From assembly GCA_964564675.1 (NCBI GenBank), contig CAZMBI010000001.1:1-64000 (forward strand): a DNA stretch of 64,000 nucleotides. Direction: 5' to 3'. The stretch's first letter is position 1. Every line of letters starts with the position of its first letter. The notes beneath the pieces were generated by a model that saw only the letters and a list, made by a program, of their open reading frames with translations, was not told the DNA's origin and did no database searches. Below are positions 19,471 to 27,325 of the stretch, in pieces. The position numbers and the translations under genes are program-made. This stretch comes from CAZMBI01 sp964564675 (GTDB taxonomy: Bacteria; Pseudomonadota; Alphaproteobacteria; Rickettsiales; UBA3002).

Positions 19471-20259
19471 TTAAATAACATGAAGTGTATTATCATTCTT
19501 ATTGAATAATCTAAAGAAATTATCCGTCGTCTGTTGCGCAAGCCGGGCTTCGCTCACGCCTTTGAGCTCGGCCAGTGCTGCTGCCGTATATCGCGTGTAG
19601 GCCGGCTCGTTGGACTTACCGCGATAAGGTACCGGCGCCAGATAGGGTGCGTCGGTTTCCACCAGCAAGCGCTCAAGCGGGATCTCGCGCACCGTATCGC
19701 GCAGCGCCTGCGATTTTTTGAAGGTAATAATCCCGGAAATCGAAATATAAAAACCTATCTCAATAGATTTATCAGCTAAATATTTGCCGGAACTAAAGCA
19801 ATGGATTAAACCGACAAAAGGCGCGCGGCGATATTCCTCATGCAGGATCGCCACGGTATCCTCGTCCGCATCCCGGCTATGCACAATCAGCGGCAGCCCG
19901 CTGCGCCGCGCTGCGTCTATGTGCACCCGAAACAGCCGCTGCTGGGCTGCACGCGGGCTGTTTTCGTAATAATAATCAAGCCCGCTTTCGCCGATGCCGA
20001 TAACTTTCGGATGCGCTGCCCATTTCAGCAGTTCCCCGGCGCTGATGTCTTCGTGAGCGGCCGCCTCATGCGGGTGGATCCCAATCGACGCATAAACCGC
20101 ATTTTGTGCTTCAGCAATAGCGATTACTTCACTGAAATCACTGCGTTTTGTACTGATCGTCTGCATCAGTCCAACACCGGCTTCGTCGGCCCGCGCAACC
20201 ACCGCGGCCAGATCATCAAACTCCGGATAATTCAAATGGCAGTGCGAATCGACAAGCAT
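19471..20259 (-). CDS. tatD: TatD-family metal-dependent DNase
   Basis: 262 residues counted from ATG at 20259, which begins MLVDSHCHLNYPEFDD, the family N-terminus with the HxH metal ligands. The frame is open further upstream, but that part has no homologous character and overlaps the divergent queF region. Other conserved pieces: SIGIHPHEA, IGESGLDYYYENSP (Glu ligand), LPLIVHSRDADEDT, GLIHCFSSG and LVETDAPYLAPVPYRGKSNEP. TatD proteins are 3'-5' exonucleases/AP-type nucleases. In the standard alphaproteobacterial order tatD follows metG; here it is 8 kb away and inverted. Confidence 0.93.
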   Translation of the reverse strand: MLVDSHCHLNYPEFDDLAAVVARADEAGVGLMQTISTKRSDFSEVIAIAEAQNAVYASIGIHPHEAAAHEDISAGELLKWAAHPKVIGIGESGLDYYYENSPRAAQQRLFRVHIDAARRSGLPLIVHSRDADEDTVAILHEEYRRAPFVGLIHCFSSGKYLADKSIEIGFYISISGIITFKKSQALRDTVREIPLERLLVETDAPYLAPVPYRGKSNEPAYTRYTAAALAELKGVSEARLAQQTTDNFFRLFNKNDNTLHVI

Positions 20260-20374
20260 TAATATGGTTATAGCGGGATTCGCCGCCTGAGTCGAGACCT
20301 GAATCGGCCGAAAAGCATGCGCCAGGGCGGTGATTGCACTTGCGCCCGCGCCCGTTACCCCATAAAAAGCACTC

Positions 20375-20833
20375 ATGAGCGAGACCGAAAGCCTGCAGCA
20401 ACTGGGAAGCGACAGCCCCCTGCCCGCGTCGCCGGATGATGCCCGGCTTGAACGCGTGTCCAACCCGCACTCCAATGTGGATTACCATATCCGCTTTACC
20501 TGCCCGGAATTTACCAGCCTCTGCCCCAAAACCGGGCAGCCGGACTTCGCCCATATCGTGATCGATTACATCCCGCGCAGCTATATACTGGAAAGCAAAT
20601 CGCTCAAGCTGTATCTGCACTCGTTCCGCAATCACGGCGCGTTTCATGAGGATTGTACGATTGCCATCGCCAAAAAAATCACGGCCGCCATTGAGCCAAC
20701 CTGGCTGCGTATCGGCGGATTCTGGTATCCGCGCGGCGGCATTCCCATCGATATTTTTTATCAGACGGCGGAAAAACCCGGCCATGTCTGGGTGGAGGAT
20801 ATGCACGTGCCGCCATATCGCGGGCGCGGTTAG
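20375..20833 (+). CDS. queF: NADPH-dependent 7-cyano-7-deazaguanine reductase QueF
   Basis: Reduces preQ0 to preQ1 in queuosine synthesis; short (unimodular) type at 152 residues. The catalytic Cys is in FTCPEFTSLCPKTGQPDFA. The NADPH/substrate motif is ESKSLKLYLHSFRNHGAFHED, with the QueF signature Glu before SKS, and VPPYRGRG ends the protein. It stands alone between tatD (divergent) and the G1P dehydrogenase (convergent). QueH, another enzyme of the same pathway, is encoded at 31,081. Confidence 0.95.
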   Translation: MSETESLQQLGSDSPLPASPDDARLERVSNPHSNVDYHIRFTCPEFTSLCPKTGQPDFAHIVIDYIPRSYILESKSLKLYLHSFRNHGAFHEDCTIAIAKKITAAIEPTWLRIGGFWYPRGGIPIDIFYQTAEKPGHVWVEDMHVPPYRGRG

Positions 20834-20838
20834 CGCCG

Positions 20839-22059
20839 TTATAACATCACGCGCAGGCGCTGATTCATCGCCGCCAGATCCAAAAACGTGAAGCGCTCAC
20901 GCGTTAAATGCGCCAGATTGACCGCATGGTCGTATCGCTCTTTAGACCATTGAATATCGCGCGGATGTACCGGGCAATTGGCCGAACGCAGCGCATTCTC
21001 CAGCCGAGCACGCGGCACGCGCACCGACTCGATGGCCTCCTTCATCTCCGGCCAGCGCTTGTCCAGGCGCTCCTCAATCGCCCGAACCTGATCGTCATTC
21101 AACACCTTGCGGCGATACAGCGCATACAGGCGCTCGCCTTCACGTTGCCCGAATAACTGTACGAAGCGCTGCGACGATTCAGGAAGCGAGCGCAGCTTAG
21201 GCCGCGTGACCAGCACTTTTTCCTGAACGGTAGCCATACTGACCGTGGCCACGGCGATCTGCTCGCCATGCAGGCTGTTATATTTTTTCTGTTCTTCGCC
21301 ATAGAGCTGATGATAGGTATGCGCAATCATATGCTCGCCCTGGCTGGCGGGGGCGCTAGAGCCGGCTTTGGCCATCGCTTCGCCGGAGGTGAACAACATC
21401 CGCATCAGCAGCCGGATGAACATCGGGTCGCGGTTACTGACCAGACGGGCTTGCGACAGCAACTCATTTTCCATTGGAATCAACCGCTTGAATAATGAGG
21501 CATCATACGGTGTATCAAGCAGCAAATGCGACATCAGCCAGTCAGCCTGCACCGTTGAGCGGCACAGGACATCTCCCATTCCGGCATGTATCATCTGCCG
21601 CGGCGCATTACACAGCACGTCAAGATCGGCAAAGACAGCACATGGCGGCGTCGCGGCCAGCGACTGCTTGATCTTATTCGCCTCCAGCGACGCGGTCGCG
21701 GAATTATACCCATTCATCGAGGGTGCGGTGGCACAGGCCACATAAGGGATATTAGCCAGCGTACAGGCATATTTTGTCAGATCATTAATGGTACCGCTGC
21801 CCACCGCAATGGCCGCCTCGCTATCCTCAAGCCGGCCGCGCAGCGATTCTGACGCGTGCAGCGTGGCGTTGGGCTTTTCACCGCAATCTAGCAAAACGAG
21901 TTCATATTGCCCCTGCAAGCACGCAATCAGCTTTTCTCCCATGGCCTGATAGGTGTTGGGATCGAATATCACGGCGACGCGGCGCGCTTCCGGCAGATAA
22001 TTCCCGATATCACGCGCCGCGCGCGCCAGCCAACCGCTTTCAATAAAACTATTCCACAT
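20839..22059 (-). CDS. sn-glycerol-1-phosphate dehydrogenase family (AraM/EgsA-like)
   Basis: 406-residue member of the iron/zinc dehydrogenase superfamily, closest in pattern to AraM and archaeal EgsA. NAD-binding motif VGSGTINDLTKYA; substrate region VACATAPSMNGYNSATASLE. Metal ligands by position: Asp in HAGMGDVLCRSTVQADW, His in QGEHMIAHTYHQ and His in LHGEQIAVATV. AraM of Bacillus makes glycerol-1-phosphate from dihydroxyacetone phosphate. In a Gram-negative the product's use is unclear (an unusual lipid head group or cell-surface glycerol phosphate). The next plus-strand gene starts about 110 bp beyond its start, so it is monocistronic. Confidence 0.82.
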   Translation of the reverse strand: MWNSFIESGWLARAARDIGNYLPEARRVAVIFDPNTYQAMGEKLIACLQGQYELVLLDCGEKPNATLHASESLRGRLEDSEAAIAVGSGTINDLTKYACTLANIPYVACATAPSMNGYNSATASLEANKIKQSLAATPPCAVFADLDVLCNAPRQMIHAGMGDVLCRSTVQADWLMSHLLLDTPYDASLFKRLIPMENELLSQARLVSNRDPMFIRLLMRMLFTSGEAMAKAGSSAPASQGEHMIAHTYHQLYGEEQKKYNSLHGEQIAVATVSMATVQEKVLVTRPKLRSLPESSQRFVQLFGQREGERLYALYRRKVLNDDQVRAIEERLDKRWPEMKEAIESVRVPRARLENALRSANCPVHPRDIQWSKERYDHAVNLAHLTRERFTFLDLAAMNQRLRVML

Positions 22060-22168
22060 GGGTATTTAATGTAGCGAATCGTGGATTATTGTAAACAATT
22101 TGAGCTTTGGGCTTGTCAGCCATCGGCGTGCTGGCCATTATAACGGCGCTTACAGGGAGAACCCATCG

Positions 22169-23167
22169 ATGATGCTTGTGAATAGATTAGTGGCTGGGGT
22201 GTTATTGCTTTATGCCCTGCCGGCCTTCGCCCAGCAAACCCCGCCGGCGGAACCGTCCCCCAACCCGCAACCCTTCGGCGCGTGGCTGCAGGACATCAAA
22301 CAGGAAGCCCTGGCGCGCGGTATCAGTGAACCCTTATTAGACAAGGCATTCAATAACTTACAGCCTAATCCTCGCGTCATCCGCCTAGACCGCGCGCAGC
22401 CGGAAAGCACGACCAGCTTCACCCAATACATGAAGAATACAGTTAACGCTGATCGGGTGCAAAAAGGCCGCGAAAAAAAGCGAGAACATGCCGCGCTGCT
22501 GCAGATGATCGGCAAAGAATACGGCGTGCAGCCGCGCTTTATTCTGGCGCTGTGGGGTAAAGAAACCAGCTATGGCGGGTTTACGGGCAACCACCAGGTG
22601 ATCCGCTCGCTGGCCACCCTCGCCTATGATGGCCGCCGCAGCGCGTTCTTCCGGAGCGAGCTGCTGGATGCGCTGGCGATTGTTGATGCCGGGCATATCA
22701 CGCTTGACGAGATGGAGGGTTCATGGGCCGGCGCCATGGGGCAAAGCCAGTTTATGCCCTCGAGCTTTCTCGAATTCGCGGTGGATTATAACGGCGACGG
22801 CAAGAAGGATATCTGGCACGATCCTGCCGATATTTTTGCCTCGATCGCCAATTATTTAAAACAATCCGGCTGGCGCGATGATTTAACCTGGGGCCGGCAG
22901 GTGCAACTGCCTGAAGATTTCGATATGCGGCTGGCTGACGGTAACCACTGGAAACCGCTGCCCCGGTGGCAGGTACTGGGCGTGCGCCGCGCCAACGGGG
23001 CCGACCTCCCCACCCGCAACATTGAAGCGGCGGTGACCCTGCCCAGCGAACCGCACGAGGCGGCTTATATCATTTACCGTAATTATGATGTCTTGCTCGA
23101 CTGGAACCGCTCGCGTTATTTTGCGACGGCGGTGGGGGTGTTGTCTGACCGGATCGGCAAATTATGA
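22169..23167 (+). CDS. mltB: MltB-type lytic murein transglycosylase
   Basis: Cleaves peptidoglycan glycan strands in the periplasm. ATG 22169 (a double ATG, with AGGGAGA about 10 bp upstream) gives a clear Sec signal peptide, LVNRLVAGVLLLYALPAFAQ; the open frame begins 23 codons earlier without signal character. Catalytic Glu in ALWGKETSYGG, then GSWAGAMGQSQFMPSSFL and DYNGDGKKDIW, the standard MltB/SltB blocks. No lipobox. It overlaps rlpA by 4 bp (ATGA), starting a run of wall and replication genes ending at metG. Confidence 0.93.
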   Translation: MMLVNRLVAGVLLLYALPAFAQQTPPAEPSPNPQPFGAWLQDIKQEALARGISEPLLDKAFNNLQPNPRVIRLDRAQPESTTSFTQYMKNTVNADRVQKGREKKREHAALLQMIGKEYGVQPRFILALWGKETSYGGFTGNHQVIRSLATLAYDGRRSAFFRSELLDALAIVDAGHITLDEMEGSWAGAMGQSQFMPSSFLEFAVDYNGDGKKDIWHDPADIFASIANYLKQSGWRDDLTWGRQVQLPEDFDMRLADGNHWKPLPRWQVLGVRRANGADLPTRNIEAAVTLPSEPHEAAYIIYRNYDVLLDWNRSRYFATAVGVLSDRIGKL

Positions 23168-24315
23168 TGCAACGCGTGTACAATTTCACTTTCCCCTTGC
23201 GGACTCAACGGCACGACTCGCATTCAAGAGGAGCATGGTTTGTGCCATCTGTCGTAACCGGGCTAGCCCTTCTCCTGCTGACCGCCTGCGGCGATGGAAG
23301 CGGCTCACGCGAGCGTATCCCGGCCGATGCGCCCGGTTACGTCAAAGGCAAGCCAGTGCATCCTACCATTAAAATCGGCTCACGTTATCGGGTGAACGGC
23401 GAAGAATATGAACCGCGCTATGAGCCCAGCTATGATCAGACCGGGCTGGCCTCCTGGTATGGGCCGGGCTTTCACGGCAAAAGCACGGCCAATGGCGAGC
23501 GCTTCAATCAATGGGCGCTAACGGCGGCGCATAAAACGCTGCCCATGCCGTCCATCGTGCGGGTCACGCATCTGGAAAACGGTAAAGAAATCACCGTGCG
23601 TATCAATGACCGCGGCCCGTTCGCCGACGGGCGGATCATCGATCTATCGCGCGCGGCGGCCGAAGAACTGGGCATGGTGGAAGAAGGTGTAGCGCCGGTG
23701 CGAGTGCGCTATCTCAAACCCGATAGCGAACGCTATATTGCGAAACTGCAGTTGGATAAGCCGAAAGCATGGACCGAAACCGATATACAGCTGGCGCAAC
23801 ATGAAGCGGAAGCCAGCGAGAGCTTATCCCACTCGCCACTGGATACGCTTCGCATGTCAGAGCTGGAGTCGGCGGCGCATCCGCCGGTGGAAGACGCCAC
23901 CGACGTGCCCGAACGCTTCGCGTATAACGCCCCGATGGAGCAGCCCACCACCGTCGCCGCGCGCGGGGTGGAAATGGTGGAAGTCGGCTATGCAGTCAAC
24001 GCCTTTACCGTGCTTTCCGGCCGCGGCGGCGAGGCGCTGGCGTTTGAACGCAGCACCTATAAACCGGCGCCGGAAACGCTTGAACCCGCCTTTTCCGGGG
24101 AACAATATTTTGTTCAGGCCGGCGCGTTCAGCCTGCACAATAATGCGCAGCGCTTAAGTGAGCGTATCGCGGCGCTGTCGGCGGTTGATATCCGCGAGGT
24201 TGACGGGCTGTATCGCGTGCGCTTAGGTCCGGTACGTGATGATGTCGCCGCGCAGGAGCTGGCGCATCGCCTGAAAGCCTACGGTATCCACGACGCGGCC
24301 GTTATTAAGGAGTAG
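23164..24315 (+). CDS. rlpA: RlpA-like septal lipoprotein transglycosylase with SPOR domain
   Basis: 383 residues. After a basic N-terminus the hydrophobic stretch VVTGLALLLLTACGDG contains a lipobox (LLTAC, lipidated Cys at about residue 42). The double-psi beta-barrel core has TGLASWYGPGFHGKSTANGE, AHKTLPMPSIVRVTHLENG and VRINDRGPFADGRIIDLSRA, including the catalytic Asp. The C-terminal ~75 residues (QYFVQAGAFSLHNNAQRLSE to LGPVRDDVAAQELA) form a SPOR domain that binds denuded glycan at the septum. Translationally coupled to mltB. Confidence 0.93.
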   Translation: MMQRVYNFTFPLRTQRHDSHSRGAWFVPSVVTGLALLLLTACGDGSGSRERIPADAPGYVKGKPVHPTIKIGSRYRVNGEEYEPRYEPSYDQTGLASWYGPGFHGKSTANGERFNQWALTAAHKTLPMPSIVRVTHLENGKEITVRINDRGPFADGRIIDLSRAAAEELGMVEEGVAPVRVRYLKPDSERYIAKLQLDKPKAWTETDIQLAQHEAEASESLSHSPLDTLRMSELESAAHPPVEDATDVPERFAYNAPMEQPTTVAARGVEMVEVGYAVNAFTVLSGRGGEALAFERSTYKPAPETLEPAFSGEQYFVQAGAFSLHNNAQRLSERIAALSAVDIREVDGLYRVRLGPVRDDVAAQELAHRLKAYGIHDAAVIKE

Positions 24316-24318
24316 TTA

Positions 24319-25521
24319 ATGCTGACGCAGTTACATGCACGAATCGCTGGATTTTTTATCAGACGGCCCCACGCCGGCCCCGGATCGCCTGACGACAGGC
24401 TTTGCGGTCGCAGCCTGCTGATCGGGCTGTTGATCGCTTTGTGGTACCTGCCCGCCCATGCAATTGATTTTAAAGCCAAACAGATGCAGCTGGTGGATAT
24501 AACCACCGATACCGTACTGCTCGAGCGCAATGCGCACGAGCCCATGCCGCCCTCCTCCATGAGTAAACTGATGACGCTGTATGTGCTGTTTCAGAAGCTC
24601 GAAGAAGGCGGCCTGACGCTTGATAGCAAGCTGCCGGTCAGCGAAAAAGCCTGGCGCAAAGGCGGTTCCAAAATGTTTGTGCGGGTGGGCACCGAGGTCT
24701 CGGTGAAAAATCTCATCCGCGGCATTGTGGTGCAGTCCGGTAATGATGCCTGCATCGTGGTGGCCGAGGCGCTTGGCGGCAATGAGCAGGGGTTTGCCGA
24801 GATACTCAACCGATGGGGTGAGAAAATCGGCTTGGAGAACAGCCATTTCACCAACTCTACCGGCTGGCCGGATGAGCAGCATTATATGACCGCAGCCGAT
24901 ATCGTCACGCTCAGCGAGCGGCTGATCAAGGATTTTCCCCAGTATTACCCTTATTTTGCCGAAGGAAGCTTCACCTATAACGGTATTTCTCAGCCCAACC
25001 GGAATTTATTGCTTGGCAAAGCCATTGGTGTTGACGGCCTGAAAACCGGTCATACCGAGGCGGCAGGATACGGTATTGCGCTTTCTGCCGAGCAGGGCGG
25101 GCGCCGGCTGGTGCTGGTGATTAACGGCCTTGACAGCGAAGCCGAGCGCAAATCGGAAGGCGCCAAGCTGCTGCAATACGGTTTCCGCGAATATGAAGCC
25201 GTGGAAGTGGTTTCGACCGGGGAGAGCCTGCCGGTGGCGGTGCCGGTGTGGTTTGGCGACAGGCCGGAAGCGCCCATCAGTGTAGCGGAGGACTTCAAGG
25301 TCTCGCTGCCGCGTGGCAGTCGGGATGAGCTGCGCTTTATCATCAAAAGCAACGCGCCGGTGCCGGCGCCTGTTGACGCCGGTGCGCAACTGGCCAGTCT
25401 CGAGATTTATCAGGGCGATAAACTATTGCGCAGCACCCCACTGATTGCCGCCGAATCGGTTGCGAAAGCCGGGTTCTTTGAGCATGTCAAACAGGCGCTG
25501 GCATATTATGTGGGCTGGTAA
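24319..25521 (+). CDS. D-alanyl-D-alanine carboxypeptidase (PBP5/6 type)
   Basis: 400 residues. Signal/anchor region at about residues 35-50 (LLIGLLIALWYLPAHAID), preceded by an unusually long N-tail containing a GCCTG/CAGGC mini-palindrome (24388-24401). Catalytic motifs: SxxK in PSSMSKLM, SGN in VVQSGNDAC, KTG in GLKTGHTEA. The C-terminal beta domain (about 290-380) ends in an amphipathic helix, VAKAGFFEHVKQALAYYVGW, typical of membrane association. It trims pentapeptides in the periplasm. Follows rlpA by 3 bp and precedes tmk, the usual alphaproteobacterial arrangement (dacF/dacC position). Confidence 0.94.
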   Translation: MLTQLHARIAGFFIRRPHAGPGSPDDRLCGRSLLIGLLIALWYLPAHAIDFKAKQMQLVDITTDTVLLERNAHEPMPPSSMSKLMTLYVLFQKLEEGGLTLDSKLPVSEKAWRKGGSKMFVRVGTEVSVKNLIRGIVVQSGNDACIVVAEALGGNEQGFAEILNRWGEKIGLENSHFTNSTGWPDEQHYMTAADIVTLSERLIKDFPQYYPYFAEGSFTYNGISQPNRNLLLGKAIGVDGLKTGHTEAAGYGIALSAEQGGRRLVLVINGLDSEAERKSEGAKLLQYGFREYEAVEVVSTGESLPVAVPVWFGDRPEAPISVAEDFKVSLPRGSRDELRFIIKSNAPVPAPVDAGAQLASLEIYQGDKLLRSTPLIAAESVAKAGFFEHVKQALAYYVGW

Positions 25522-25566
25522 TCCCCATCTGTTGTGCGCCGTGTCCAGGCCAGCGGAGTGCCAGCC

Positions 25567-26226
25567 ATGTTCGTGACCTTTGAGGGCGGCGAAGGGGCCG
25601 GAAAAAGCACGCAACTGCAATTGCTTGCGGAGGAGCTTAGGCGCGCGGACATCCCGCATATCACCACCCGCGAACCAGGCGGCTCGGCAGGCGCGGAGGA
25701 GATACGCCAGCTGATCGTCAGCGGCGACGCCGAGCACTTTGATGCCGAAACCGAAACCCTGCTGATTCTGGCGGCGCGCATGCATCATGTCCGCCACACC
25801 ATCGAACCGGCGCTGCTGGCGGGCAAATGGGTGCTGTGCGACCGGTTTTTTGACTCCACGCTGGTCTATCAGGGGCTGGCCAAGGGGATGGATGAAGCCT
25901 GGCTAACGCAGCTACATAGCCTGCTGTTTGCCAATCTGCGGCCGGACCTGACGCTGTATTTTGATATTGATCCCGCCGAGGGGCTGGCCCGCGCCGCCGC
26001 GCGCGGCGGCACGCAGCAACGTTTTGAATCGCTGCCGATTGCCTTTCACCAGCGCCTGCGCGACGGGTTTTTAGCGCTTGCCGAAGCCCAGCCGCAGCGC
26101 ATCCGGGTGATTGATGCCGCCGGCAGCGTGACGGCCGTACAGCAGCAAGTGCAACAGGTTATTTTCGGCCTGAACCAATCGGCGGGAGGCTTGGCGGAAT
26201 CAATGGGATCAGCGGGGATACCATAA
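25567..26226 (+). CDS. tmk: Thymidylate kinase Tmk
   Basis: Phosphorylates dTMP to dTDP. ATG 25567 with GCGGAG upstream gives MFVTFEGGEGAGKSTQLQLL (P-loop) at the very N-terminus, as expected; the upstream GTG at 25534 would add 11 unrelated residues. Other motifs: TTREPGGSAGAEEIRQL, VLCDRFFDSTLVYQG (DR motif), YFDIDPAEGLARAAARGG (lid). The last ~12 residues (GGLAESMGSAGIP) are encoded by a palindromic repeat in which the stop codon sits, so the native C-terminus has probably been replaced. Confidence 0.95.
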   Translation: MFVTFEGGEGAGKSTQLQLLAEELRRADIPHITTREPGGSAGAEEIRQLIVSGDAEHFDAETETLLILAARMHHVRHTIEPALLAGKWVLCDRFFDSTLVYQGLAKGMDEAWLTQLHSLLFANLRPDLTLYFDIDPAEGLARAAARGGTQQRFESLPIAFHQRLRDGFLALAEAQPQRIRVIDAAGSVTAVQQQVQQVIFGLNQSAGGLAESMGSAGIP

Positions 26227-26252
26227 AGACTCCATTGCCTGTATCCCCATTG
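26201..26252. repeat. Palindromic element at the tmk stop codon
   Basis: GGGGATAC (26214-26221) is complemented by GTATCCCC (26241-26248), and CAATGGG (26201-26207) is partly complemented by CCCCATTG (26245-26252). The tmk stop (26224-26226) lies in the loop, so the element contributes the protein's last residues and its termination signal. Confidence 0.6.
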
Positions 26253-26282
26253 TCACCACCGTCAGACGATAGGAAATGAACC

Positions 26283-27308
26283 ATGTCACTCACCATCCCC
26301 ACCGCGCCAATGATCGGCCATGAAGCCATTGAACAGCGCCTGCTGGGCGAATGGCAACGCGGCACCCTGCCCCACAGTCTGTTGTTTACCGGCCCGCCCG
26401 GTATCGGCAAAGCCGGCACTGCCCTGCGACTGGCCGCGTTCGCGCTGTGCGGCGGTAGCGGGGACGGGCTATTCGGTCCGGGTGATCTGTCGGTAGATGC
26501 CGACCACCCGGCGCTGGGACGCATCAAGGCCGGCTCGCACGGTGATTTCAAACACGTGCTGCCCGACAGCTCAACCGCCACCGCCGCCATTAAAGTGGAT
26601 GCCGTGCGCGAACTGGGCGCGTTTTTGAGCCTGACGCCTTCAGAAGCGCAATGGCGTGTGGTGCTGATCGACAGCGCTGACGATCTTAACCCCAACGCCG
26701 CCAATGCTCTGCTGAAAGTTCTGGAGGAACCGCCGGATTATTGCCTGATGCTGCTTATCTCACACGCGCCGGGGCGCTTGCTGGCAACCATCCGCTCCCG
26801 CTGCCGGACGGTGCCTTTCAAACCGATCGACCGCGGTAGTTTTGATAGCGTGATGCAAACCCATCTGCCGGGGGCGCAGGCCCCTGCCCTGGCTGCCCTG
26901 CATGCGCTGTCCTGCGGCTCGCCGGGGGTGGCGCTCACGCTCGATCAGCATGATGCACTGGCGTTGTATGAGTTGTTACTAAGCGTTTATGCGCATTACC
27001 CGATGGTGGATGAGGAGGCGCTCGGCCAGCTGGCCCACCGTATTGCCGGGGCCAAGGATAAAGCCCTGTGGCGAAGCTGGCGACTGATCTGGGAGCAGTT
27101 CCTCTATCGCCTGCAATTATGGCAAGCAGGCGTCGCCCTCTCGCCGATTGACCCGCGCGAAGCCGAGGTGATGGCACAGCTGAGCACACAGGATGCAGAC
27201 CGCTGGCATCGCTGGCACGACGAGGCGAACCGGCTGTTTAATGACACAGAAACCTTGCATTTGGACCGCGCGCAGGCCATACACTCAGTGCTGATGCAGA
27301 CCGTATAA
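26283..27308 (+). CDS. holB: DNA polymerase III delta-prime subunit HolB
   Basis: Clamp-loader subunit, 341 residues. Starts MSLTIPTAPMIGHEAIEQRLL; P-loop remnant FTGPPGIGKAGTALRLA (Ala instead of Thr/Ser after the Lys, as usual in delta-prime). DnaX-like core: VVLIDSADDLNPNAANALLKVLEEPP followed by LLISHAPGRLLATIRSRCRTVPF with the SRC motif. The zinc-binding Cys4 module is not visible after CGGSGDG, as in other alphaproteobacterial HolB proteins. Lies between tmk and metG. Confidence 0.92.
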   Translation: MSLTIPTAPMIGHEAIEQRLLGEWQRGTLPHSLLFTGPPGIGKAGTALRLAAFALCGGSGDGLFGPGDLSVDADHPALGRIKAGSHGDFKHVLPDSSTATAAIKVDAVRELGAFLSLTPSEAQWRVVLIDSADDLNPNAANALLKVLEEPPDYCLMLLISHAPGRLLATIRSRCRTVPFKPIDRGSFDSVMQTHLPGAQAPALAALHALSCGSPGVALTLDQHDALALYELLLSVYAHYPMVDEEALGQLAHRIAGAKDKALWRSWRLIWEQFLYRLQLWQAGVALSPIDPREAEVMAQLSTQDADRWHRWHDEANRLFNDTETLHLDRAQAIHSVLMQTV

Positions 27309-27325
27309 CCGATTTATTATCCCCT

